Origin: a virus
IMG/VR virus record: IMGVR_UViG_3300037071_003849
Coordinates: 1 to 41,502 of that record
Length of the DNA stretch: 41,502 nucleotides
Reading direction: 5' to 3' (one strand)
This document shows positions 8,312-15,062 of the stretch, in pieces (the first letter of the stretch is position 1; each line of letters begins with the position of its first letter). The notes under the pieces were generated by a model. It was given only the letters and a program-made list of their open reading frames with translations. It was not told the DNA's origin and searched no databases. The translations under genes and the position numbers were made by a program.

Positions 8312-8520
8312 TTCACCCGCCGCAGCACCGGCCTGGCCTGCCGCGCCTCAATCCTCGCCCAGAACTGCTCGCTGTCCCTGAGCGCCTTCGCCACCTGCTC
8401 CGGCCGCAGCACCTTCCAGATCTCGAGCACCCGGCCACAGCGCTGACAGCGCACCTGCCCTTCCGTGAAGACGACGGAGGTGTGATGTCGCCTAAGCAGG
8501 CAGAGCAGACGGCTGAGCAT
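8308..8520 (-). CDS. Small zinc-finger-like protein
   Basis: 70 aa, start fixed by ATGA overlap with the upstream stop. One CxxC (RCQRCGR, residues 25-31) and N-terminal Cys/His residues (LLCLLRRHH) could form a zinc site. The C-terminal half is basic and helical. Function unknown; a member of the coupled small-protein chain. Confidence 0.65.
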   Translation of the reverse strand: MLSRLLCLLRRHHTSVVFTEGQVRCQRCGRVLEIWKVLRPEQVAKALRDSEQFWARIEARQARPVLRRVK

Positions 8521-9002
8521 CAGGGCTCCTGCGTGGGAGGGGAGGCGGCAAGATAGGCGGCAGCAGGCGTTGACCACTTGTGCCATTCGCCGCCGTGCTT
8601 CTCCAGCTCGGACAGCGCCGCTCGCCATCCCTTCTCGAACCATGCGCGGGAGAGGGCGTCAGGGACAGGTGAGCACGCACGTGTGAGGTGCCATGTCCAC
8701 CCGCACCAATCACAGGCAACGACTGGCTCCTCTGTGGACTTGCGGCATTTCGGACAAGCGATCCCCGGTGAGGGAACCGCCTCCGGCGGGAGTGTGGCAT
8801 CTTCGGCACGCCAGGCGGTGAGCAGGGCGTGTGCGGTCGCGTGATCGGTGGTCGGTTCCTGCGAGGCGAGGGCGGCATCCAATTCATCAGCGCAGGCGCT
8901 GAGGGCGTTCGCGCGAGCCTCGATAGACGTTCTTTGTGACCAACTGCGCCAATAGGCCGCAAGCTCTCGGAGTCTCTGGGAGGAGGCGTGCGGATCAGTC
9001 AT
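8520..9002 (-). CDS. Hypothetical protein with internal zinc ribbon
   Basis: 160 aa from ATG 9002, which overlaps the upstream TGA and has GGAG 8 nt before it. The N-terminal helix resembles other phage RELAAYWRSWS-type sequences. Residues about 83-103 have CPKC and CDWCGW, a four-Cys zinc ribbon, followed by a Trp-rich helical region. It ends coupled to the next gene. No function recognised. Confidence 0.7.
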   Translation of the reverse strand: MTDPHASSQRLRELAAYWRSWSQRTSIEARANALSACADELDAALASQEPTTDHATAHALLTAWRAEDATLPPEAVPSPGIACPKCRKSTEEPVVACDWCGWTWHLTRACSPVPDALSRAWFEKGWRAALSELEKHGGEWHKWSTPAAAYLAASPPTQEP

Positions 9003-9358
9003 GAGGATCGCTCCGGATAGGTGATGGCACACCCTAATTCCGCTGACTTGGCGTTGAATACATCAGGCACAACCTCAGCCAGTGAAATGCCCTGCGATTG
9101 CGCGAGAAGGTCAAGGTAGATGAAGGTGTCGGCCAATTCACGCGCCAACGCCGAGCGTAATTCTTCTGGCGTTTGCTTGTTGCCAGGGATTCCATCGCGG
9201 ACGCGGTTCAGTTTTTTCGCAATGTTCGCTGCCTCGCCCAGTTCCCCGAGCACCGCCGTGAACCAGTCCGACGCGGACCACGAATCAAGCCAGTGGTTGA
9301 AGCCGTCTGGACTCTCACACCGCTGGCGATTGATCCGGCCGAACTCTTGAAGATTCAT
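8999..9358 (-). CDS. MazG-like nucleotide pyrophosphohydrolase
   Basis: 119 aa. GELGEAAN (Glu39, Glu42) and ELADTFIYLDLLA (Glu74, Asp77) form the ExxE...ExxD metal-binding set of the all-alpha NTP pyrophosphatase superfamily. Length fits single-domain phage MazG-like enzymes, which hydrolyse (d)NTPs or related nucleotides to monophosphates and can adjust the nucleotide or alarmone pool during infection. The gene sits in the ATGA-coupled early operon. Confidence 0.85.
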   Translation of the reverse strand: MNLQEFGRINRQRCESPDGFNHWLDSWSASDWFTAVLGELGEAANIAKKLNRVRDGIPGNKQTPEELRSALARELADTFIYLDLLAQSQGISLAEVVPDVFNAKSAELGCAITYPERSS

Positions 9359-9714
9359 ACGCGCTCCGTGTCCGTGCGCCAGTGACGGGCGAGTTGCCAG
9401 AGGCAGTCGTCCGCGTGGCTCAAGTCGTTATCGCCGTATGACCAAAGGTGGCCACAGTAGAAGCATATGCGGCCACCATCCGACGAGCGCATGAATGCCG
9501 GATCGCGATCAGCTATTGCTGTCGCAATCTCCACGGCACGGGCGGCGTCATCGAGGGCAGCCACGAGAGCACGGATGGTGGTTGCGACTTCCAGTGCCGC
9601 CGTCGATCCAACCCAGAGCGAGGCATCCCCAGCGAGTGCATCTTCTGCCATTCGGTGAAACTGTTCGGCTAGCACGGTGGCGCGTGCGATCACGTTCGGT
9701 GTGTCAGCACTCAT
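9355..9714 (-). CDS. Hypothetical protein with C-terminal zinc finger
   Basis: 119 aa from ATG 9714, coupled to the TGA of the 38-aa gene upstream; GAGGG precedes it. The first 80 residues are Ala-rich helix. CFYCGHLW followed by SHADDCLW gives a C-x2-C...H-x3-C zinc pattern near residues 83-105. A longer start at 9807 is rejected because it would run through the well-supported 38-aa gene. Confidence 0.65.
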   Translation of the reverse strand: MSADTPNVIARATVLAEQFHRMAEDALAGDASLWVGSTAALEVATTIRALVAALDDAARAVEIATAIADRDPAFMRSSDGGRICFYCGHLWSYGDNDLSHADDCLWQLARHWRTDTERV

Positions 9715-9827
9715 CGTTCCCTCACCCGCAGGCACACCGGGCACCGGAAGCACGCGATGCCATTCACCCGATCCCACATGGGCATCGAATGCAGGCCCCA
9801 CCAGCACAGTAAGCTAGCGAACATCAT
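9711..9827 (-). CDS. 38-aa microprotein with CxxC
   Basis: An ATG at 9827 overlaps the upstream stop (ATGA) and is preceded by a strong AGGGGAGGA. The stop overlaps the next start (ATGA at 9711-9714). The peptide starts MMFASLLCWWG and ends CFRCPVCLRVRER, giving a CxxCxxC cluster. Gene borders on both sides make this a credible, tightly coupled small gene. Function unknown. Confidence 0.6.
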   Translation of the reverse strand: MMFASLLCWWGLHSMPMWDRVNGIACFRCPVCLRVRER

Positions 9828-10021
9828 GTCCTCCCCTCACTAGCCGACAACCATCGTTCCACGGTGTCATTAGTCACCTCTGACCGTTGCTGGCACTTCT
9901 GGAATCCCCAGAACGGATGATCGCGCATATCCCATCGAACACACGTTCCACATTCCGCGCATTCCGCCATATCATGCGGCGCTTCAAGGACTCGTCCGCC
10001 GTCACACGCCTTCTCGCTCAC
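9824..10021 (-). CDS. 65-aa zinc-ribbon-like protein
   Basis: GTG 10021 is chosen as start because GCGGAGG lies 6 nt upstream; an ATG at 10042 would lie deeper in the preceding gene. Cys residues CAECGTC and a later QKCQQ suggest a zinc site, with Trp/His-rich spacing like small phage zinc ribbons. The end couples to the 38-aa gene by ATGA. Confidence 0.6.
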   Translation of the reverse strand: MSEKACDGGRVLEAPHDMAECAECGTCVRWDMRDHPFWGFQKCQQRSEVTNDTVERWLSASEGRT

Positions 10022-10172
10022 GCCACGCCTCCGCTGCATCATGTAACGTCCCGCCCATGTTCGCGGCCCAATAAAACCCGCACGCCGTGCAGGCAATCTC
10101 AAATCAGCCTGGAACCGGATCGTTCTCCGCGATCGTTGCAGGCCAACGACAAATCGGGCATGGCATCGTCAT
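10002..10172 (-). pseudogene. Lar-like zinc-ribbon gene interrupted by an in-frame TGA
   Basis: Translation from ATG 10172 gives MTMPCPICRWPAT, then 22 sense codons, a TGA at 10104-10106, then in the same frame FEIACTACGFYWAA and AAEAWREREGV to a second TGA. The whole looks like one 56-residue Lar-type zinc ribbon (CPxC...CxxCG...AAxAW). The second CxxC half has no start codon of its own, so the stop either kills the gene or is read through. GGAGG lies 11 nt before the ATG. Family likeness is from pattern only. Confidence 0.55.
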
Positions 10173-10517
10173 CTAATGTTCTACCTCCTGCTCTCCACTC
10201 ACGGCTCTGGCGACTCGTTCCACAAAGGCCGCCGCTTCCAAGGCTTGTGTCTCCAGTTGGGCGCGGAGACGGGTGTTCTCGGCGGCCAGATTTGCAATTA
10301 GCGTGTCATTCCGTTGACGCGCGAGATGATCCGCCATCCCGATGGTATGCAGGTTCTCGACATAGGCGCGTAGTTCGCGCAACCACCGCAGCCATGTTAA
10401 TCGGCGATGCCATCCCTGTTTCATCCACGGCGTTTTCAGTTGCGTGGACCCAACGCCTTCAATTTCGCCAATCAAGGCACTGAGACACCGCATCGCATCT
10501 TGGCTCAACATGCTCAT
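10173..10517 (-). CDS. Hypothetical coiled-coil protein
   Basis: 114 aa. The N-terminal half is Trp/Arg-rich (WLRWLRELRAYVENL). Residues about 65-100 form a leucine-zipper-like coil (LAAENTRLRAQLETQ) resembling the coil at the end of the neighbouring 66-aa protein (IAELEAENARLRAL), so the two may pair. The ATG couples to the upstream TGA. Function unknown. Confidence 0.7.
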   Translation of the reverse strand: MSMLSQDAMRCLSALIGEIEGVGSTQLKTPWMKQGWHRRLTWLRWLRELRAYVENLHTIGMADHLARQRNDTLIANLAAENTRLRAQLETQALEAAAFVERVARAVSGEQEVEH

Positions 10518-10714
10518 CGTGTCACCAAGGCCCGCAAGCGAGCATTCTCGGCTTCGAGTTCAGCGATGCGTGAACTCAGGTGCCGATACCCGGCATTCGC
10601 CAGCGTCCGCCCGAGGGACACCCCTTCACGGCGGCACTGGTCAATCGTGACCATCACGCCGGCTTCAGCCGCTTGTGCGCGGCGGTGGAGGGCTTGGCAC
10701 CGTTCACAGGTCAT
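10514..10714 (-). CDS. Small CxxC plus coiled-coil protein
   Basis: 66 aa from ATG 10714 (ATGA with the nuclease stop). It begins MTCERCQALHRRA, a CxxC with nearby His, and ends in an ELEAENARLRAL coil. The longer form from 10732 is unlikely because it ignores the coupled start. Function unknown. Confidence 0.65.
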   Translation of the reverse strand: MTCERCQALHRRAQAAEAGVMVTIDQCRREGVSLGRTLANAGYRHLSSRIAELEAENARLRALVTR

Positions 10715-11037
10715 CCTGTCACCAAGGCCCACAACTCCTCGGGCGTCACTCTGCCGTCATCGGATCGCCTGCCATACAGCACATTCGTTAATTCTTGGGC
10801 CGTCGCGATGAAGTGAACAGGCCACCCCTCGGCCACCATGCGCTCCTGGGACGCCGTCCGAAGCGTGCGCGGTGCCTTCTTCCCGCGTGGCGTCTTCCAG
10901 TCCACCAGCAGTAATCTCCCGCGATAGCACACCAAGACGTCAATCACCCCGTTCAGGGGCAGCACCTTTGCCCCGAGCTGGCGGGCGAGCGCGGTCAACT
11001 CGCTGGCTGTCGTGTCTACCTTCGCCGCTCTCCTCAT
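10711..11037 (-). CDS. VRR-NUC-like PD-(D/E)xK nuclease
   Basis: 108 aa. GVIDVLV (Asp33), LLLVDWKT (Asp46, Lys48) and a downstream SQERMVAEGWPV helix match the core of small stand-alone VRR-NUC nucleases (D...D/ExK...Q). Such proteins cleave branched DNA and could act with the ERF/YqaJ pair in processing recombination or packaging intermediates. Start ATG 11037 overlaps a TGA upstream. Confidence 0.8.
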   Translation of the reverse strand: MRRAAKVDTTASELTALARQLGAKVLPLNGVIDVLVCYRGRLLLVDWKTPRGKKAPRTLRTASQERMVAEGWPVHFIATAQELTNVLYGRRSDDGRVTPEELWALVTG

Positions 11038-11090
11038 GCGCTCGACTCCGTCTTCTGCTGCAACGCCTCTCGGACCACCTGTCGCAGCAT
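11034..11090 (-). CDS. Possible 18-aa leader peptide coupled to the nuclease gene
   Basis: ATG 11090 (or GTG 11093) preceded by AAGGA opens MLRQVVREALQQKTESSA, whose TGA overlaps the nuclease ATG (ATGA). It fills the only gap in this stretch of the operon with the same overlap style. It is too short to be certain and may only deliver ribosomes to the next start. Confidence 0.3.
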   Translation of the reverse strand: MLRQVVREALQQKTESSA

Positions 11091-11124
11091 CACCGTCCGT
11101 TCCTTCCCCTGTGCCAGACAGCGC

Positions 11125-11394
11125 CTATGACTTTGGCCGACGTGACTCTACCAGCACCACCAACTTCAGCCAGTCCGCCTCAGGCATCCGACCTTTCCAG
11201 ATCGCCAGTTTCTCCAGATCCTGCTCATACGCCGCTCGTGCCCAGTGTGCCCGAATCCGCTGCGCCATCTCATCATCCACCGTCGCCGCAGGCTTCGGTG
11301 GCGCCGCACGAGCCGGGGTGCGCTTGCGTGGAGCTGGTGTCTTGAAGCGCTCCCATGCGGGGTTGTGCGGACCGAAGAGGTCATCGTCGGGCAT
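11125..11394 (-). CDS. Hypothetical protein, Pro/Arg-rich N-terminus
   Basis: 89 aa. Residues 1-38 are basic, proline- and alanine-rich and probably disordered (KTPAPRKRTPARAAPPKP). Residues 40-85 form two helices (EMAQRIRAHWARAAYEQD, then DWLKLVVLVESRR). It starts one base after the previous stop. Function unknown. Confidence 0.65.
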   Translation of the reverse strand: MPDDDLFGPHNPAWERFKTPAPRKRTPARAAPPKPAATVDDEMAQRIRAHWARAAYEQDLEKLAIWKGRMPEADWLKLVVLVESRRPKS

Positions 11395-11395
11395 G

Positions 11396-11608
11396 TCACA
11401 GTCCAGGGATGAGCGGTGTGACGTGCGTTTTCAGTTGCTCGAAGTGCTGGCGCTGCTCCTCAGTAATCCAGGTGCCTTCCGCGAGCCAGAGCCAGCCTTT
11501 CTTCGGGGGCCACGGCACACCAAGAACGGCGAGTTGTTTGCGATTGAACCCACCCGCTTTTCCGGTGTGAGCATGAAGCCATTCGGCCGTCACACGGAAT
11601 GTTTTCAT
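11396..11608 (-). CDS. Hypothetical protein, first gene of the left early block
   Basis: 70 aa. It has an alpha/beta look with a conserved-looking GGFNRKQLAVLGV and PKKGWLWLAEG core resembling a small winged or HTH fold, but I cannot assign it. It is the first gene after a 500-bp untranslated region full of repeats, so that region probably controls it and all genes down to 7478. Confidence 0.65.
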   Translation of the reverse strand: MKTFRVTAEWLHAHTGKAGGFNRKQLAVLGVPWPPKKGWLWLAEGTWITEEQRQHFEQLKTHVTPLIPGL

Positions 11609-12112
11609 TCGCCTGTACCAGTACCCCTCGTACTTCTTGCTTTTGTCTTGCTGTACTCTTTTTTTTTTTTGTACTCTCGCTTCGCTTGTACTCTCGCTTC
11701 GCTCGTTGGTCTCTGTCCCCTACATGCCCACGGTTTGGCTCGGTTGCTTGAGAGGCAGAGGTCCCCCTACCCCAGTGAGGGACGACCCATGCCTTGTGCC
11801 CATTAGGATGGCCGGCGCTACAAGGCCCCGCGCTCAGTGACACGTGTCGCAGGTGGGCAGACTGTTCGAGGCCGTGCAGCACCTCGGATGGCGCCCTCTA
11901 CCCATTTGGTCCCAGGCGTGCTCCTGTTGCCATCTCCCATTGTTGGAGCCGTACCAGCTCGCGCCCAACCGTGCTCATCGGACGCATAAACGCGAACCGT
12001 CTTGCGTGTTCCCGGTGACTGTCTCAAATGCGATTCGTTCTGCCTAGCGACCTAAACCTTTAGTCATCACGCATTTCGCGCCGCAAATTTTTCTACTCAA
12101 CGTATTGCTGAG
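11609..12112 (-). promoter_or_regulatory. 504-bp gene-free region upstream of the left early block
   Basis: No convincing gene is seen on either strand. It holds three copies of TGTACTCT (11652-11659, 11670-11677, 11687-11694), three further GTAC sites between 11615 and 11633, a run of 12 T (11659-11670), a tandem 17-bp repeat (11671-11704) and a 10-bp palindrome GACACGTGTC (11839-11848). A short hairpin at 12096-12112 directly after the HNH stop may be a weak terminator. The clustering just before ATG 11608 suggests regulation of the leftward operon. Confidence 0.5.
11652..11704. repeat. TGTACTCT direct repeats with T12 tract
   Basis: TGTACTCT occurs three times with 17-18 bp spacing. The last two lie in a near-perfect 17-bp tandem (GTACTCTCGCTTCGCTT and the same with a final C). 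A homopolymer of 12 T separates copies one and two. Helical-repeat-like spacing is not exact, so a protein-binding role is only a possibility. Confidence 0.7.
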
Positions 12113-12511
12113 CTAGCCGCTTCCAAGACATTCCCACCGTGCTTGTTCATCGGAGAGCCAGAACTCACAAGGACCGCTTGTGCCGTGCGGCGTCGTCGGC
12201 TCAATCCGCAAGTCCCCTGAATGATGGCTCCGTGCCCCGAGGTGGTGCGGATGGCACAGGCCAATCATCTTGTCTGCCTGTGTGCGGTCGAGCAGCCGGT
12301 CCCCGCCCATTCCCTTGTGCTCGAGGTGCGCGCAGTTCCATGCCCACCCGTGTTTCAGATTGGTGCAGCCGGGGACGCGGCACTCGCCCTTGTCGCGGAC
12401 GCGGACATAGGCTTTGGCGGCCTTCTCCAGCGTGCGCCGTGAGGCTCGCTTGTGGAGCAGTTCCATCCGGCGTGCGCCGCGCTCTGGTTTGGGATTGGCC
12501 GTCTCAAGCAC
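12113..12511 (-). CDS. HNH endonuclease
   Basis: 132 aa from GTG 12511, which overlaps the upstream TGA by a few bases and has GGAG 7 nt before it. ECRVPGC...WNCAHLEHKGMGG and the later GLCHPHH give two zinc-binding CxxxxC/CxxH pairs around an AHLEHKG catalytic strand, as in phage-encoded HNH nucleases. Its function could be homing, or packaging-related nicking. A longer minus-strand frame from 12778 overlaps the Cys-rich gene and is rejected. Confidence 0.8.
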   Translation of the reverse strand: MLETANPKPERGARRMELLHKRASRRTLEKAAKAYVRVRDKGECRVPGCTNLKHGWAWNCAHLEHKGMGGDRLLDRTQADKMIGLCHPHHLGARSHHSGDLRIEPTTPHGTSGPCEFWLSDEQARWECLGSG

Positions 12512-12758
12512 CGTCGTACTCCTCGCCCGCATGCATGCAATCCCAAGCGTGGTATTCCTCAAAGAGCGCGCAGCCACAATCGTCGCAGTGCGGATCGTTC
12601 TCGCACTGTGGGCACCCTCGCTTGTCGCACATGCGGCACCACATCGCCTGATGGTGTCCACAAAACTCGTGCGCCGTCTTATGCGCCTCGAAGTCCTTGC
12701 ACCACGGCTCAGTCTCGTAGTCGTCTCCATCGCAGGGATAAAAGTCTTCAGGATCCAT
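12504..12758 (-). CDS. Cys/His/acid-rich zinc protein
   Basis: 84 aa with AGAGGA 7 nt before ATG 12758. It has about ten Cys and several His in the order C-x-D...WC...FCGHH...WCRMCDKRGCPQCENDPHCDDCGC, dense enough for two or three zinc sites, plus many Asp/Glu. It overlaps its upstream neighbour by 11 nt. The family is not recognised. Confidence 0.7.
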   Translation of the reverse strand: MDPEDFYPCDGDDYETEPWCKDFEAHKTAHEFCGHHQAMWCRMCDKRGCPQCENDPHCDDCGCALFEEYHAWDCMHAGEEYDGA

Positions 12759-13155
12759 CGCGCTGTCCTCTCAGCCATCGCATGCTGCGAGCGTTGTTTT
12801 CCGCAGGCGTGACAGGCTCAAGATGCCAAGGATTAACGCAGCAACGATTCCGACAGAGATGATCGAGCGCCAAGCCTTCAGGAATAGGGCCGACGAATGT
12901 CTCGTATGACACCCGGTGCGCGAGTCGCCGCTGAAGCGCCTTGCCGTAGCCAGCCTTATTTAGGCACAGCCGCCACGACCAGCACCCAGACGCACTGCTG
13001 AAATCGGCATAAGTGAGGATGTAGAGGCGCCTCGGTTGCCGCCGTTGGTGGCCGCGAATATACGGCAACTGCTGGCCCTTAACTTGCCCCAGCCTAGTCC
13101 GTGAACGAGTGGCTACTGGTGGATATGCGCCGCATCCACATCGACACTGATTCAC
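12748..13155 (-). CDS. HNH endonuclease (Cys-ribbon plus HNH)
   Basis: 135 aa. GTG 13155 overlaps the upstream TGA (GTGA) and has an ideal AGGAGG 7 nt before it. An N-terminal CRCGCGA ribbon precedes the phage HNH signature: GCWSWRL, AHRVSYE, then LDHLCRNRCCVNPWHLEP with His, Asn and His intact. It belongs to the small phage HNH family that includes the variant at 18578-19027, which has lost the first His. Confidence 0.88.
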   Translation of the reverse strand: MNQCRCGCGAYPPVATRSRTRLGQVKGQQLPYIRGHQRRQPRRLYILTYADFSSASGCWSWRLCLNKAGYGKALQRRLAHRVSYETFVGPIPEGLALDHLCRNRCCVNPWHLEPVTPAENNARSMRWLRGQRDGS

Positions 13156-13373
13156 TTCCCGTCCTCCTTCTGCTCCACCAGTTCCCACGGGCGACCGGCG
13201 CTCAGTTCGTCATCGTCCTCGACATCCCGGCCACAGGTCGGGCAGTGTGGGACCATCAGCCGTAAGGTGGAAGCGATAAGCAGATCGTTTCCGAACAGAC
13301 TGAATCCGTCACCAGTCTGCGGCAACGACTCCTCGCGGAACGTCACGGGTTGACCGCAGACGGTGTGCGTCAT
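13152..13373 (-). CDS. Small zinc-binding hypothetical protein
   Basis: 73 aa, start set by ATGA overlap. An N-terminal Cys and CPTCGR (near residue 45) could bind zinc; an acidic DVEDDDELS stretch follows. Function unknown. Confidence 0.6.
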   Translation of the reverse strand: MTHTVCGQPVTFREESLPQTGDGFSLFGNDLLIASTLRLMVPHCPTCGRDVEDDDELSAGRPWELVEQKEDGK

Positions 13374-13639
13374 TGGGCTTCAGCCTTCGCAATGGCCTTT
13401 GTGACTTCCTGAATGTCGCCAACGCTCAACGGCTGCCACGCCACGGCAAAACTCGCGATGAGTTTGCAGGCAGCCAGCAGATCCGGTGCGGAGGCGATGA
13501 GGCGGGCGTTATCTGAGCGGTATACTTCGGCCACACGACCTATGGTCCCTGGGATGAATTGTTGTTCAACAAACCACAAATTGCCGTCCCTGCTGAGCTT
13601 GGATTCTCTCGCTGTCCACGGTCCCGGTGTATGCGTCAT
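13370..13639 (-). CDS. Conserved phage protein of the MTHTPGPW/NARLIASAP family
   Basis: 89 aa from ATG 13639 (ATGA with the 50-aa gene). It starts MTHTPGPWT and has NARLIASAPDLLAA in the middle, a combination found in many phage hypothetical proteins of unknown function. The longer frame from 13771 runs back through the zinc microprotein gene and is rejected. Confidence 0.75.
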   Translation of the reverse strand: MTHTPGPWTARESKLSRDGNLWFVEQQFIPGTIGRVAEVYRSDNARLIASAPDLLAACKLIASFAVAWQPLSVGDIQEVTKAIAKAEAQ

Positions 13640-13788
13640 GCTTTCTTCTCCCGTATGGGCTTCCCGCAGTAGCAGCAGAACTTCATCTGGTTGTCTGCCG
13701 GCGTGCCGTCGAAGATGACAAACAACTTCCCGCAGTCGGTCTGCCAGTTGCCGTCCTCGTCCGCAATCCAACGGCAGACGGGCGTCAT
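13636..13788 (-). CDS. 50-aa phage zinc microprotein
   Basis: Coupled at both ends by ATGA. The pattern CRWIADEDGNWQTDCG, then FDGTPADN, then FCCYCGKPI is that of a widespread phage microprotein whose four Cys (positions 5, 19, 39 and 41, or neighbouring Cys) form a zinc ribbon. Its molecular role is unknown. It is supported by clear family likeness and exact fit between neighbours. Confidence 0.8.
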   Translation of the reverse strand: MTPVCRWIADEDGNWQTDCGKLFVIFDGTPADNQMKFCCYCGKPIREKKA

Positions 13789-14207
13789 GCCGCTGCCTTC
13801 TTCCGCTTCACGACCTCACGTGCTGGCGGTGCGATGACCACGCCGAGCTCGCCGGCGGCCCACACCGTCACTCGTTCGAGATAGTCGCTGAATTCTGCTG
13901 TCGAGAGTTTCCGGGTCGACCCGATCCGCAGCAGGCCGCGGCTGAGATCTTCCTGCCCGAGAAACTTCGCCTTGAGTGCCTCGTGCATTTCATCGTGCGT
14001 ATACCCGCAGTGCTCGGCCAGTGGGGGAATGACGACGGACCAGTAAAAGGCGTTCTGTTCCGTTGACCGCTTACTGCGGCGTTTGCGGACTTCGACTTCC
14101 ACCTCTTCACCGATGAAGCGGGCGACATAGGCGCGAAAGACCTTCGGCGCATCCAGCACGAGTTTGCCGGTCTCGGTCACGACGCCGATGAAGACGTTGA
14201 GGCTCAT
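13785..14207 (-). CDS. NinB-like recombination protein
   Basis: 140 aa from ATG 14207 (coupled to the upstream stop). KRSTEQNAFYWSVVIPPLAE, GYTHDEMHEALKAKFL and STRKLSTAEFSDYLERV follow the NinB/Orf-like pattern found next to phage recombinases; lambda NinB is of similar length and binds single-stranded DNA or SSB. Here it neighbours YqaJ and ERF genes, fitting a recombination mediator role. Basic residues cluster at both ends. Confidence 0.75.
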   Translation of the reverse strand: MSLNVFIGVVTETGKLVLDAPKVFRAYVARFIGEEVEVEVRKRRSKRSTEQNAFYWSVVIPPLAEHCGYTHDEMHEALKAKFLGQEDLSRGLLRIGSTRKLSTAEFSDYLERVTVWAAGELGVVIAPPAREVVKRKKAAA

Positions 14208-14359
14208 GGCGCAAGCACCGGCTCGGTGATGTCTTCCCACCGCAGCAACAGTCGGCACTGACTGCAGACGTAGCGGCCATTGGGCAGCATGAACTCCGGC
14301 TGCTCGGTGCACGCCGCACTGACGCCGAAGTCGCACTGGTCGCTCTCTGGTTCGCCCAT
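14204..14359 (-). CDS. 51-aa zinc-binding microprotein
   Basis: ATG 14359 has GAGG 8 nt upstream. Four Cys (DQCDFG, AACTEQ, VCSQCRLL) make a probable zinc ribbon, ending coupled to the NinB-like gene. Function unknown; it sits inside the recombination gene cluster. Confidence 0.65.
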   Translation of the reverse strand: MGEPESDQCDFGVSAACTEQPEFMLPNGRYVCSQCRLLLRWEDITEPVLAP

Positions 14360-14387
14360 CGGCGTGTCCTCTACCTCCACCGGGTTC

Positions 14388-15062
14388 CTACCGCCCAGCC
14401 ACCACGGCATAGGGGGCCTCGACGGCATGCCAGCCAAGCGCCGCCTGATACTCCCGCTCCACTTCCTCAAGGAACGCCAGGGCCTTCGAGGCATAGGCGC
14501 TGACCTCAGCGTCGTTGCGGTAGTAGCGCACATAGAAGGTCCGCAGGTGCGCCGGGAACATCGGGTTGAAGCTCAGGAAGTCGGCATAGTGCGACCCGGT
14601 AATCCATAGCGTGTGCAGAATTTGTGGCAGATAGCGCGGCGGCACGACCGGATCGCCTCTGAGCCACGCCCAGTGATTCGCGGCACGTGGCGCCTTCAGT
14701 TCAAGCACGCCCTCGAAGTCGTTGATCACCCCATCCGGGCTGCAGCCCGCGAGGTGCGTCACATGGCGGCAGAAGCCTACTTGCGTGGCAAGCGTCCCGG
14801 TCAGTGCCTCGAAGGCCGCAAAGGCATCCGGCTCCAACTCGATGCCGCGGGCCATGTCGGCGTTCATGTAGCCGTCTTCTTCGGGCTGCTGTGTGAGGCG
14901 TTCACAGACCAGACGAATCCGCAGGTCGCGCCGGGCTGCCGCCTCGCCGCCCTTGATGGTGGCAAGCATCTCGTGGGCGACTGAGGCGGTGAAGGTGCCC
15001 AGGCGGGCACGCTTCCACTCGTCGGAGCGTTGCGGATGGTCGATGACCTCGAACTCACGCAC
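14388..15062 (-). CDS. YqaJ-like viral recombinase exonuclease
   Basis: 224 aa from GTG 15062, overlapping the ERF stop by 8 nt. RSDEWKRARLGTFTAS, ARGIELEPDAF, CSPDGVI (Asp110) and LELKAP (Glu121, Lys123), then YLPQILHTLW, give the PD-(D/E)xK core of lambda-exonuclease/YqaJ proteins. These degrade 5' strands at double-strand ends so that an annealing protein can load. Pairing with the adjacent ERF gene makes the role convincing. Confidence 0.9.
   Translation of the reverse strand: MREFEVIDHPQRSDEWKRARLGTFTASVAHEMLATIKGGEAAARRDLRIRLVCERLTQQPEEDGYMNADMARGIELEPDAFAAFEALTGTLATQVGFCRHVTHLAGCSPDGVINDFEGVLELKAPRAANHWAWLRGDPVVPPRYLPQILHTLWITGSHYADFLSFNPMFPAHLRTFYVRYYRNDAEVSAYASKALAFLEEVEREYQAALGWHAVEAPYAVVAGR

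Noticed and set aside
11652-11704. CRISPR-like array
   Set aside because: Repeats are 8-17 bp and spacers too short and similar; no cas genes.
11012-11806. 264-codon plus-strand frame in the early region
   Set aside because: It crosses well-supported leftward genes and the repeat-rich gap; composition is not protein-like.
11460-11882. 140-codon minus-strand frame over the repeat-bearing gap
   Set aside because: Overlaps the 70-aa gene in another frame and reads through a poly-A tract into Lys repeats; no supporting signal.
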